Made by a program: the position numbers and the translations under genes | Notes under the pieces: model-generated | The model's input: only the letters and a program-made list of their open reading frames with translations | Databases searched by the model: none | Told to the model about the DNA's origin: nothing | In this document: piece by piece, positions 1 to 10,319 of the stretch | Layout: every line of letters starts with the position of its first letter | Position numbering within the stretch: position 1 is the stretch's first letter | Source of the DNA: Nissolia schottii | Taxonomy: Eukaryota; Streptophyta; Magnoliopsida; Fabales; Fabaceae | Length of the DNA stretch: 64,000 bases | Direction: 5' to 3' | NCBI GenBank assembly: GCA_003254905.1 | Contig: QANU01101148.1 | Location: 86,773-150,772, forward strand

Positions 1-769
1 ATGAGTTACAGATGGAGAATAATTATTGGAGAAAAAAAGGAATGTTGCATATCTTATCCACAATGTTGGCTAACATGGCTCTTTTTTTTCCGTTATAAAA
101 GCCGTTTCTTACATAGCATCATAGGCGGCCAAATGGCCAACCATACCTGTGGCAGTAGTTTCAAAAACACCCGAGCCTGCAAGTAGTATATGGCAAACAA
201 TCCAAGAAACAAGGCGACCCAAATAATTTAATAAACCCCAAAAACGTTAACAAACACTGATCACTATATCCTGCTGGGACATGTTTCCAGCCCATACTGT
301 GGCAGGATACATTGGTTTCACCTCTTAGGTAAAATATTTGAAGTTCCCGGGGAAGCATGAGCATGCATCTAATAATTCATCACAGTGGCAAATGCTATTC
401 AGCTATTCCTAGTGGGGAGGCAGGACATACTTTTTTCAGAATACATGTTTATATAATTTTTTTTCTCCTCATTTTACCTATTGCACAAACCATGAGATAT
501 TGTTGAAGATGCATATTCTACTGACTTTTGCTAAAATTAGAAGCCTTGTACCCTAAAATTTGAGGTATAATGTTTCTTAACAAGGCTTTAACAACAGAAC
601 AATAATTAGTTCCATTTGAGCTACTTTTAGCATTATGGCATTTTCAATAAGCCAGTTCCCATAAACTTGAAAAGGCAGCTTGTGGTTGATTTAAAGTCAT
701 CAGTTAGTGTTTGTGTGAACATGAATAAAGTAATTAATTGTAATGAATTTCAGTACAAGTACAACCAAC
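1..769. other. TOM20 last-intron sequence
   Basis: AT-rich, with no coding similarity seen on either strand. It follows the donor of TOM20 exon 5 (minus strand) and should be its last intron, running off the window. Confidence 0.6.
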
Positions 770-3425
770 CTTTGATTTTGAAGTAGAGGATCCCCCACTA
801 CTCATCTGACCAAGCCCACCACTTTTGTGGATCTCCATGTGTAGTTCTGGGGCCTACGACACATAGTTCATGGAGACCAATCAGAGTAGAAGAAACACTA
901 AGGCAAACAAGTAACAAGTTAAATATAATCTTAACATAAACTCATAAAGAACAAGGAATCGAGAAAGCACTAGCTGCTACGAATGCATTTGGAGAATTTA
1001 AATTTTAAACATGTTTAGCAAAACCTATTTAGAACTATACAAAAGTTGCTCTACCAGTAAGAATCAATAAGCATGTGAACTGGGCTGGGACATCACAAGA
1101 ACAATTTTCACCACCCATAACGAAACAAAAATTGTATAGATGAGTGAGTGGCAATGACAAACAAAATATATTTTAGTATGGGCCAAACGCAAAACCACCC
1201 TTGGTGTCTGTCTCCAATCCAATTATGATTGCTTCAATACACCACTTTTCCCTATAGTTTAACATATCTGTTATGAAAAAACCTGAGATATCTGATGTAG
1301 TATAAGAGAAGAAACAAAACACATAATTTCTTGTTTTTTCAGTCACAAACAAGACAAATTAAATATCAAACACAACATAGTCTGAATCAATAAAACACTA
1401 AACCTCAGAGATAAACCCTGTAGTAAACAGAAGAAACACAAATAATCATAATGAGCCAACATGATACAATGGAACACAATTTCATTACCTTAACAGCAAC
1501 TTCCAAGGACTTTTTGTAGAGCTCATTCTCCGGGTCCTACAATTTCAGAATCCACAATTATAAACTAACTACTAGATTACATGTGCAGTGTGTAATACAT
1601 CAAGAAGAATAGAGGGAACACATTACCTCATCCACAGCTTTCTGGAAAAACTCATGTGCCTTGTCAAAATTACCCTTTGCCTCAGTGATATCAGGAGTTA
1701 GAAATGCATAAGACGTGTGGGCATTTCCCAAGCACCAAAGAGTGTCATGCTTTGTTGGATTGATTAGCAAGGCCTCCTCCAGCTTTGACATGGCATCTGT
1801 TTAATCAGTTGGTTCCATCAAAACCCAAAACATTCAATTAGGGATCAAAGTGAATCAATATCCAGTAGATCCGAACCAAACTAATCTATTTGGTTCAATT
1901 TGGTTCACATCAAAAACTGACCAAATTCAATCATTAATGGATCTGATTTGTAATTTTTAAATCCAAACTAATCCGACCAAAATGCAATTTTTAATTTTTT
2001 TTTTTATACCTATAATAAATCTATAACCCAGCATCCCACTCACACCGAATCCAACCCTTAGGCCCATAATCCAACTACAACTTTACAAAATCCTAATCTT
2101 AGACATCATAAGTCTCCCACAACCCTAGCTAGTGCTTCATTTGCGGCTTCAAAATCAAATTCAATATTTAGAGTTATTTTTGCTAGTGTTTCAACTAGTC
2201 TGTTGGTTGTTTGGTTGGACAATTATGTTATTTTCCTTTTGTGGATCATTTAAGGATTGTGATTATGTCATTAGACATGGAACATAGTCTTTATCATATT
2301 ATTATGCATTATTTTGTGATTTTATCATTTTTATTATTTTTTTTTGAATTTTTTACTTTTTTCTATAATTTTCTATACTTTAAAATTATTACATATTCAT
2401 GGATAAATCCGAGATCCAAACCAAACCAACCCGTTCATGTTCGGTTTGATTTGGATTTAATACAAAAAACCAAACCAACTTGGTTTCACCCCTATGTTCA
2501 ATGACAGTACTCACTTCCATAAGATTTCACTCAAAATTTTGCTCAATTTAACACAAGATGTGGTGATATACTAACAGTGAATGCCTAAATGGCCAAATTA
2601 ATCCATATATGATGAACATTACTTACAATGCCTTTAAATATGGACAAATTAGTCTATGACTAACATGTTTGGCAACAGATTATTTCAGCGAACTATAAGT
2701 TTTTATTTTTATTTTATTTTATATAAACTGTCACAAAGAGCTTTTGATTATAAGCTATTTTTATTCTGAAATAAATTATCCGAACCCACTTAGTACCGTG
2801 GAATGCACATGCAAGGACCTCATCAAGAGTAAATTCTATCACTCAAGGACTAATATGCCTGATGCCGTGTCTTTCAATAATTTATTTGAACATTTACTCG
2901 ATACACATACCATCGATCATCTTCTTGGAATCCCTGGGATCTTGGAACGCCGACAACTCGATCAAAGCTCCTCCCCATTTGGTCAGATTCTGTAATCAAA
3001 GAATACACATGAGCATAAACAAGCCAACCTTACTCTACTCTTAATTCCTTTCGACTTTTGATAAGAAGTAAAATGAAACTAAGCTCTTTTTCTGAACCTC
3101 AAGGGTTAAAGGCTCAACATATTTACCCACATATATGTAGAAACAGTTTCATAAGTAATAGAACTTTCATTATGCAGTAAATATATGTACAGATTTTATT
3201 TTTTCTTTCAGAAATTCAAATAGAACGCTTTCATACACTAAAAAAGAAGCATATTTATAAGTAACCAAATAAACCATGGGAGAGGGAAGGAGGGTTAGGG
3301 TAGAGAAATGGAGAAACGGTACATACATCAGCATCAAGAGGGTTTTCTGCGTAGTTTGCTTCGGCGGTCTTTCGCGTGTGCTCGAATAACAATAGCCGAT
3401 CAAAGTCACTTTGAGAAAACGCCAT
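770..3425 (-). CDS. TOM20: Mitochondrial import receptor subunit TOM20 (partial, last exon off window)
   Basis: Plant TOM20 is an outer-membrane receptor that binds presequences of precursors and passes them to the TOM pore. Five exons read in frame on the minus strand: 3425-3327 (start [12 protein letters not shown]), 2989-2911 ([15 protein letters not shown]), 1796-1627 ([20 protein letters not shown]), 1536-1489 ([16 protein letters not shown]) and 853-770 ([16 protein letters not shown]). All junctions are GT-AG and phases agree, giving 160 residues of tetratricopeptide-like receptor domain. The usual C-terminal tail-anchor helix and proline-rich end (family length about 200 aa) were not found in 1-769, so the last exon should lie left of the window. 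The start at 3425 is preferred over an in-frame ATG at 3437 by family length. Transcribed divergently from the NF-YC13-like gene. Confidence 0.93.
1860..2495. repeat. AACCAAA/GGTTTGG-rich transposon-like insertion in TOM20 intron 2
   Basis: The left part (about 1870-1935) and right part (about 2405-2490) are both rich in aaccaaa and ggtttgg words, and the right end reads ttggtttcacccctatg, reminiscent of plant hAT ends. A clean terminal inverted repeat and target duplication were not found, so class and borders are uncertain. Confidence 0.35.
2658..2795. repeat. MITE fragment, same family as the copy at 38664
   Basis: Starts acatgtttggcaacagatt and ends in the block around ctgaaataaattatccgaac. 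The same two blocks occur in order at 38664-38810 inside RsgA intron 1. Only one end is preserved here. It lies in TOM20 intron 2. Confidence 0.5.
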
Positions 3426-3849
3426 ACCCAAAAACAACGTGTCGTTCTTTACTCTGCTGCTGCGACGCTCGCGTGATTCTCAATGCAAAAAACGAAATGA
3501 CGCTGCAACTACTACGACGAGGGACTAGGCGGAAAGAAAGAAGCAGATTGGGCCTGGGCCCAAAAACCCTAAATCGCTCCCTAACGACCCACACAATGCC
3601 GCCATTTTTTATTTTTGGTTGACGATTCTAATTTGGGGGAACCCGCCATTTTAAATTAAGCACTGGTTTTAGCATGAGATGGGCCTGGAACTGGGCCGAA
3701 CAATCAGAAAGGAGAAACAACCTGATATGACGATAATGCCCCTCAGACACTTCCGGTTCCCGCCCATTCGAATCCCATTAGAATGAGAGAACCAAACAAA
3801 AATAAAAAAGAAAAAGAAAGAAAGGAAAAATCGGTAGTTGAATTAGGGA
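3426..3849. promoter_or_regulatory. Divergent promoter between TOM20 and NF-YC13-like
   Basis: The two start codons lie 424 bp apart and point outward. The interval has several site II type TGGGCY motifs (near 3549, 3554, 3679 and 3692) and a telo-box AAACCCTAA at 3564-3572. This pair of elements is typical of plant genes for ribosome, mitochondrial and proliferation functions. No obvious TATA box was seen on either side. Confidence 0.65.
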
Positions 3850-4380
3850 ATGGCGGAAGAGGAAGAAGAGATTCAAGAGAACGCGTTCCCGACGGGTCGG
3901 GTGAAGAGAATAATGAGGCTGGACGAGGATGTGAAGAGGGTGAGCGCAGAAGCACTGTTCCTGGTGTCGCGCTCCACGGAGTTATTCCTCCAGTTCCTGG
4001 CCGAGAAGTCCGGGCGCGTCGCCATCGACAAGAAGCGCAAGACCGTGAACCTCGAGCACATAAGGACCGCTGTGAAGAGACACCAGCCAACCAGCGATTT
4101 TCTCCTCGATTCGCTTCCGCTGCCTCCTCCTGCCGCTCCCGCCGCCATAGATCGGAGTAAACCCGATAAGCTCGCCCCTAGAGGCACTCGCCGCATCGAT
4201 CAGATCTTCCGGAAACCGGTAGCCGAAGCTGAACCTGGAGCCGAGGCAGAAGTCAGAGAGGCAGCTGAACCCGGAGCCGGAGCCGGAGCCGAGGCGGACG
4301 TCAGAGCCAAAGCCAGAGTGGAAGCCCAAGCCGGAGCGCAAGCTGAAGCTGAAGCGCCTGTTACCGTAGATGAGTCTTAG
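3850..4380 (+). CDS. NF-YC13-like / Dpb3-like histone-fold protein
   Basis: Intronless gene for 176 aa. Residues about 13-80 form an NF-YC-type histone fold (FPTGRVKRIMRLDEDVKRV, then STELFLQFLAEKSGR and KRKTVNLEHIRTAVKRH), followed by the block QPTSDFLLDSLPLP. This matches the plant NF-YC13 group, which resembles yeast Dpb3 and CHRAC-15 (a small subunit of DNA polymerase epsilon or remodelling complexes) more than classical CCAAT-binding NF-YC. A GTRRIDQIF motif near residue 115 is also shared with that group. The C-terminal 50 residues are an Ala/Glu/Gly-rich repeat not expected in the family (about 130 aa in Arabidopsis). The ATG at 3850 begins the acidic N-terminus normal for the family. 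Whether it acts in transcription or replication is inference. Confidence 0.9.
   Translation: MAEEEEEIQENAFPTGRVKRIMRLDEDVKRVSAEALFLVSRSTELFLQFLAEKSGRVAIDKKRKTVNLEHIRTAVKRHQPTSDFLLDSLPLPPPAAPAAIDRSKPDKLAPRGTRRIDQIFRKPVAEAEPGAEAEVREAAEPGAGAGAEADVRAKARVEAQAGAQAEAEAPVTVDES
4215..4360 (+). repeat. GC-rich short-unit repeat coding the Ala/Glu-rich tail
   Basis: Imperfect tandem 6- to 12-bp units built on gccgga/gccgag/gaagct encode runs of AEPGAEAE and AGAGAEA at the C-terminus of the NF-YC13-like protein. It is an unstable coding minisatellite-type tract. Confidence 0.7.
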
Positions 4381-5484
4381 TTTGTGTTTATCTGTACTCT
4401 TTATTAAAAAGAAATTAGAGAGACTAAACATAGCAGCTAGGTCTTCTCTGCAATTTAGGTTTGTTTGATACTTGGATCGGAAGATAAGGATGTGTTAGTG
4501 AAACGATGGGAGTTTAATTGGTAAGCAGCTTGCTTAAGTATATGTTTTGTTTCTTCCTGTGCTGTCTATACTTTGTAGCATGTTAGTTTATGGTGTACAC
4601 CATTGTTTTAAATTGCGGTTGAGTTGTGATTATTGTGATTGCCAAAAAGAGATATGGCTCAGGCGACTGCAGTTGCGACAAGCAATTGCAGAGACCGACA
4701 AAATAGCAATACTGTTTTTTTGGTAAATAGCAAGCGAAACAAAAAAAAAAAAACAAAAAGAAGAAGAGAAAAACAGGCAAAAAAACAGCAATACCGTGGC
4801 TGCAGTTTGCGGATATCTTGTTTTCTTTTTTACTTTTTTCCTTTTTGATTGTTTTGTTTAATTTAACCAGTAACATTGCTCTGGTTTGTTTATTAGGATA
4901 TTATTATGTAGTCATTAAAATTCGTGAAATTGTGTTTATGATTATCATCATTAGATCAAGAATTGCAGCTATTAACTCAGGTAATGAAAATGGAATATAT
5001 GCATTGCAATGTAGCTTATCAGATCTACCACAAACTGTTATGTCAATTTTCAGATTTTATTACTCACAAGGAATTCCTGTCATCAAACTTGATGTAGCAG
5101 GATCAGTCAGTACTACCCTGAGTTTTGTTATATTAGCTGCACTTTTTTGCAGTTCTGTGTTGCTTGTGGCTTTCTTGCCAATATCTAATTCACGCGTTCT
5201 AATCAGACCCACCTACCAGCAAAATGGTTTCTCTTTTAGTTGGAGCTAGCAAACAGCACTATTGATGCAAAATTGCAAACAAAGCAATGGACAAAGAACT
5301 TAATCTATTTGTAGTTGACAACTATTCAACTAACATGGGCTCACCCAATTGGAAAACTTAAGTGCAAAAACAATAATACATAAAAATTTCTATCCATAAT
5401 GAGTTCAGATTTATTCTTTTGCAGGTCGACAACAGTTTTATTGGAAAAGCAAGCCTTCAATAGTATTTTCACTCAAAATATGTG
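4381..5484. other. Intergenic between convergent genes
   Basis: Contains the 3' region of the NF-YC13-like gene and the downstream side of the MAP65-8-like gene. It has A-rich stretches near 4739-4790. No gene or clear repeat was recognised. Confidence 0.5.
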
Positions 5485-8400
5485 TCAGTTAAAGAAACTT
5501 TTGGGAGAAAATGGTCCGGAATGTGTTGGCACCACAGAGGATGCCTCCTCTCTTACATGAGAAGAAAAGCCGGGTTCGCCAAACATCATTTTTCTTTGCA
5601 CCTTCCTTCCGTCATTAATGAATGATATGCCTTGATTTCCTGAATTGATGCTGTTTGATCCAAATTGTTGGGTACCTATGGAATGCCTTCTATTGACGGG
5701 CAAAGCACTGTCTAGACCTCCGTTCCAGCTTTTGTTTGAAAGATGTCTATTGCCGGTGCTTGGTCTCGGAGCATAAACATTATCTCGCTCAACTATTGCT
5801 TGGCTCTGGACCTTCTTTTCCCATGGCTAAAATCCAAACATAAGAGAAGAGGCAAGAATAAGGTTTTCATGGAGTGTAACAATTCATATGGAAACAATCT
5901 TTTAATGAACTAGAATTTAATATTTGCTTTGAACTGATGTATGATACTAACTTGCTGTCTTTTCTTTTCCTCCTCTTTTTCTCTCCTTAGTGTGTTGTAC
6001 TCCTCCAACATTGCCATCAGAGGTACCTACACATACATTATTTTGCTTGCTGTGATCAACTCAATAAACCATACTATAGAATGTATGGTCAGTTAGGAAA
6101 CATTTATAACGGGTCATGAGAAAGGAAACCGTGACGGTGTAATAATTCTCAAATCATTTGTCACCATAACTAAAGCTAGAACTTTAGGGTTTAGGGTTTA
6201 AGCTAGAACTTTGTAATATGATTCCTTGCAATTCCTATGGTTTTTGTTATTTTTAATTTTTTGTGAGCTGCTGAGGTGTACTTTTTGTTACTTTGTTGAT
6301 TAACAGAAAGCACATTTCATAGTAGGAGAACCCAGAGGTTCATTTTTGTGTTGATGTATACCATAGTTATTGATAGCGATGCTATAGCGTGCTGTTGCGG
6401 ATTAGCTTGGCAGAGTGTTTCGCTATTGCGGGCGACAGAGCGCGATTTCAATCAACGGGGAAATGACGCATTTTGCCCCTTTTTTTTCATTTGCCATTGA
6501 AAATAAATGGTTTTGTGGGATTTCCAACTTAATATTCTATACATTTTGGCAAAACTCTCATTCTCTCTCGCGTCTCTTTGTTTTCCCTTTTCCGTATCTG
6601 TTTTGCGTGTCTCTATTCGTGTCTCTCTGGTTCGCGTCTCTCTATTTCCTACTCTGGCTGCAGCTTCCGGTGGCGACATCTCTGCTTCCGGTGCACTCAA
6701 TAACCAAAAAGGTTTTTCATCTTCTTCACCTCTGCTTCCGTCTCTTTGGCTTCTTGCTCTGTTTTTTTTCCCTCACATATTTCTTTGTTCTTTCCTTCTT
6801 TCTGTATGAGTTTCATTTGTTTCTGTGTGTGTTTTGTTCAATGTTCTATTTTTTGAAACCCTAACCTAAACCCTCATTTTTTTCTCTCAATTCAATGCTC
6901 TGTTTTGTTCAATGTTCTATTTATATCTATGGTATATAAATTGCACATTATTATATATATTAATTCAAATAGCGGTCATCCCATTCCCGTTATCCCGCTA
7001 TAGCCTTTTTTGGAGTCGGCTGCTCCGCCGCTATCCGCGATCGATAACTATGATCTATACTATGTCAAGATGTTGCTTATACTATGATGAAGGCATTTAA
7101 CTGTGGCGCGCTTTCTTCTATGGAATAAATCCTAGATTTGAATCTGCTTTCCCCCATGCATCAATATGTTAGTGCTATGCATTAAAGGAATGCTGTTCAA
7201 TGTTGAATGACATTGCTTACTTTGCTAAGCTTGCTTTGTGAATGTTAATTCTATCCTTCCTTTGAATACTATGGCTAGTGGGAGACACTTATACATGAAG
7301 TCTAGGACTGTCGCATTGAGGAATATATTATTGAGTGGAGTTCTTGTTTGGCCTTCTTTGTATGCTACATGTTCTATGATTTTTTTACGTGCTTCTCACT
7401 ATTCCCTTTCAAATACATTTTTTCTGATATACGAAGAATAGAAAGTTTCAGAATGTAAGATATCTTACCTGATCATACAAGAAAACTTTATTTCGTTCTT
7501 CTTCCCAACTCCTAGTCATTTTAATTAGCAAATCTACCAAAGCTGGAAAAAGCAACAATTTTATGTAAGCATGTGGGTTTGCTGCTTGTTGGTATTATAT
7601 TGTTAATATCTCACTCTGTATATACCTGGCATTCTGCTGACCATTATGCGAGCACGTTCAGCACGTCTCAAGTTTTTGTGAGCGCCTCTGCTGACTGAGT
7701 ATCGATTCTCATCCTGATAGCACGCATAGATTGTGAAGCATATTACAGAGATAATCATTCTTTAAAAGGTACTAATGAAGATTGATTGGAATGTAAATTC
7801 TAACCGTGCTATATTCCTCTAGCCAGCGCTCCTCATCACGTGCTAACATCCACTTTTCCACTTTCTCCATTATGGCCTTCCTACTAGATGCCTCTTCTTT
7901 AGCCCTTGATATCTGTTCATCCATGCTCATGAGGAGATCGGAATGGTCAATCTCCCCTTTTTTTACATCTAAGTCAATTTCTAGGCCGGTTTAATTTTAG
8001 AATACCTACACTCCTAAATTTTGTTTGAAACAGAAAGCACACTCATTAGTTAGATTCACCTGAGTTTATAAGGCTAATTAAATTGTTCATCTCTGTCTTT
8101 GAAGGTATCTCCACGTGTGATTTCTTGCATATCAATTCCAGTTCCTCCTGCTTCTTCTGGAATAACTCCTTCATTTTGCTTGCTTTTAGTTGATCCAGTC
8201 TCTTGACTTCAGCTTCAGTCTTCAAAAAAGAGGTGTGTTTTTTTTAATAATATCTGAGTTTCTTATATTTTAGAGATCATGTTAGTTAGATTTCTACCTG
8301 CTGGACTATTTCTAGAGTAAGACTTCCTGGATCTGATACTTCTGCTGATGAGACTGACAACAAATTGATTACATGGGAAAAAGGTTGTCGATCACTGTAT

Positions 8401-10319
8401 GGTGTGTCCATAAGATTCCATAGATTCAACAGTTCTTTACCTAAATGGTGTAGCTGCAAAACGTATGAAGAGCATGAAAAATTTGTAAATTTGAAACCAT
8501 TAAAGTGAGAGGAAAAAACGAAATATTTGAAACTTAAGGACCTGAATCATTTGTTTTAGACGCGTCTCTCGACAAGTTAGGATTCAGTACATTAGAGTTT
8601 CTCATTGAAATATGAAGTAGAGTTAGCCAAGAGTCCTTTCTTTGTATGATGAATTGTTCTATAATTTTTCATCCAAAATGTCATTTGTTATTTTGATAAA
8701 AGGAAAAAAGAAATTCAAATAACTACGTAACTGTTGTAAGAAGTGGAGGTAACAAGCGTTTCTAAGTTCCTTATATAGTTTAAATCCTTAAAATGGGGAG
8801 AAAGTGGGTTTTGACTCAAACTTAACATACTTTATATGTACCCAAAAAATATTTACCACAATAGCATTATTAGCCTCACCTTGTCCAGCCTGTTTTGCTT
8901 ATCTTCATAAAGCGACTCCACTGTGATGTTGAGTTTATCCAGGATATTGTCACTTATATTTTTTGTTATTCCGCACAAATCATTCAAGCTTGAGTGAACT
9001 TCCATGATGATAGCAGAGGAATCCTTTCCCAAGATTGTGGACAGGCTGTGTATTATGTCTATGTATTTCTCCACTTGCTGGAGTCTTTCATTCTTCAAAT
9101 GTAATTACAAAAAGCAACATGAAAATGGTAAGTTCTAAGAATACTACTCACTTAGTGGTAGAGGGAAAAACATAAACTGCTTCTATGTACCTTCTCATTG
9201 TAGAGCCTTTGCAACTCATTCTGATACTCCTCAAGTCTTTTTAGTGAAAGATCATTCTCGTTTACAATTATTGAGGATGCATTGTCTGAATTACCTGCAA
9301 TTTCTGCAGAAATTTTTTGAATTTGCCCCTGGACCGCTCGGAATTGTTTTAGCCTCTCTTCTTTTCTCAAGCGCATCTCTCGGAGTGCTGGAGTGATTGA
9401 ATCTAGCTGTTCTTTTAATGATCCTGCCCTTTTTTCTGGCTGTTAAATTAGTTTGTCATTAGTCTCTAGAGTCTACAGTGATTCATGATGTCTTGTTGAA
9501 GCATACTGATTTATCATTAGTGTCACATTTAACACAATCAAGATACTCTTGCTGCTAATGCTTAGTCAGCGACTTATCTATTTTCTGGCACCTCTCTCTT
9601 AATAATCACATAGAAGTTTGTGCCTAGTATCTACTTTGAAGTTTGAATAATGAGACATAGTTGGAAGGATAACTGCTTGTGAATTACTCCCTTCGTTTCA
9701 TAATGTTAGTCCATTTCACATTTTTAGGTTCATTTATAATTTAATGTACCTGAACATAAAAAAGTGAAATGGACTGACATTATCGAACAGAGGGAGTTTG
9801 CATAAGCATAAAAATAAAAAATAAAAAAGGACCAATAATTAGCTCACTTTACTTTAAGACATGAAATAGGATCTAATTTGCTTGTTATTTCTGGTTCTGG
9901 TTGTTTATCTACTAACTGCAGATGATTAAGTGAAATAGGTACCCGTCCAGGTAGAGATCGTTCGCCAAGGGACAAAAGAAGATGCGTAAATTCAGCCTCA
10001 GCCTCTGCCAATTCCTGATGCAGACGAGCTCTAGATATATTTGCTCTGTCAACTTTTCTTCTGTAAACCTCTAGGCACTCTTGCTCTAAATCCAGCAGAA
10101 CCTTCTCCCTCTCGAACTTGTCTTCTCCAACTTCATCCCATATTATCTAAATTCATTTGAAATTAACAATAAAATAAAATGGTATACAGAAATCATCTGA
10201 ATGCATTTAATGTATGAAATGAATGAGGTTCTTGCCTGCAGTTCCTGTAACAGGAATCCACATGAAGTTTCTTGTAATGCGGAGCTTCTCATCCCAATTG
10301 GTGTTTGGAATGAACCCAT
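5485..10319 (-). CDS. MAP65-8: 65-kDa microtubule-associated protein, MAP65-8-like
   Basis: Plant MAP65/PRC1/Ase1 proteins bundle antiparallel microtubules. Eleven exons read in frame: 10319-10236, 10146-9943, 9439-9191, 9092-8880, 8453-8298, 8219-8060, 7980-7805, 7713-7626, 7542-7469, 6026-5952, 5826-5485, giving about 606 aa. The N-terminus [20 protein letters not shown] and exon 2 [17 protein letters not shown] are diagnostic of the MAP65-8 clade. The conserved microtubule-binding segment ([20 protein letters not shown]) spans exons 7-8. Most of the protein is predicted coiled coil; the last 113 residues are Ser/Asn-rich and variable, as usual. Intron 1 uses a GC donor (CAG|GCAAGA); all others are GT-AG. 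Intron 9 carries a hAT-like element and intron 2 a Stowaway-like MITE. No frame breaks were seen, so the gene looks functional. Confidence 0.92.
6362..7052. mobile_element. Non-autonomous hAT-like element, 691 bp
   Basis: Ends are inverted: left CATAGTTATTGATAGCG, right CGCGATCGATAACTATG. Flanking octamers atgtatac (6354-6361) and atctatac (7053-7060) match at 7 of 8 positions, as for an 8-bp hAT target duplication. No transposase is encoded. Truncated relatives lie at 36661-36981 and, more weakly, 63527-63600. It sits in intron 9 of the MAP65-8-like gene. Confidence 0.75.
9687..9796. mobile_element. Stowaway-like MITE (Tc1/mariner type), 110 bp
   Basis: Ends CTCCCTTCGTTTCATAATGT and its inverted partner (ACATTATCGAACAGAGGGAG with small changes), preceded by TA. 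The whole unit folds back on itself around the words ccatttcaca and aagtgaaatgg. Located in intron 2 of the MAP65-8-like gene. Confidence 0.75.

Noticed and set aside
161-364. 67-codon minus-strand ORF as the missing TOM20 tail exon
   Set aside because: It lacks the YDIFGW-type block, a membrane helix and the proline-rich end expected for the last exon.
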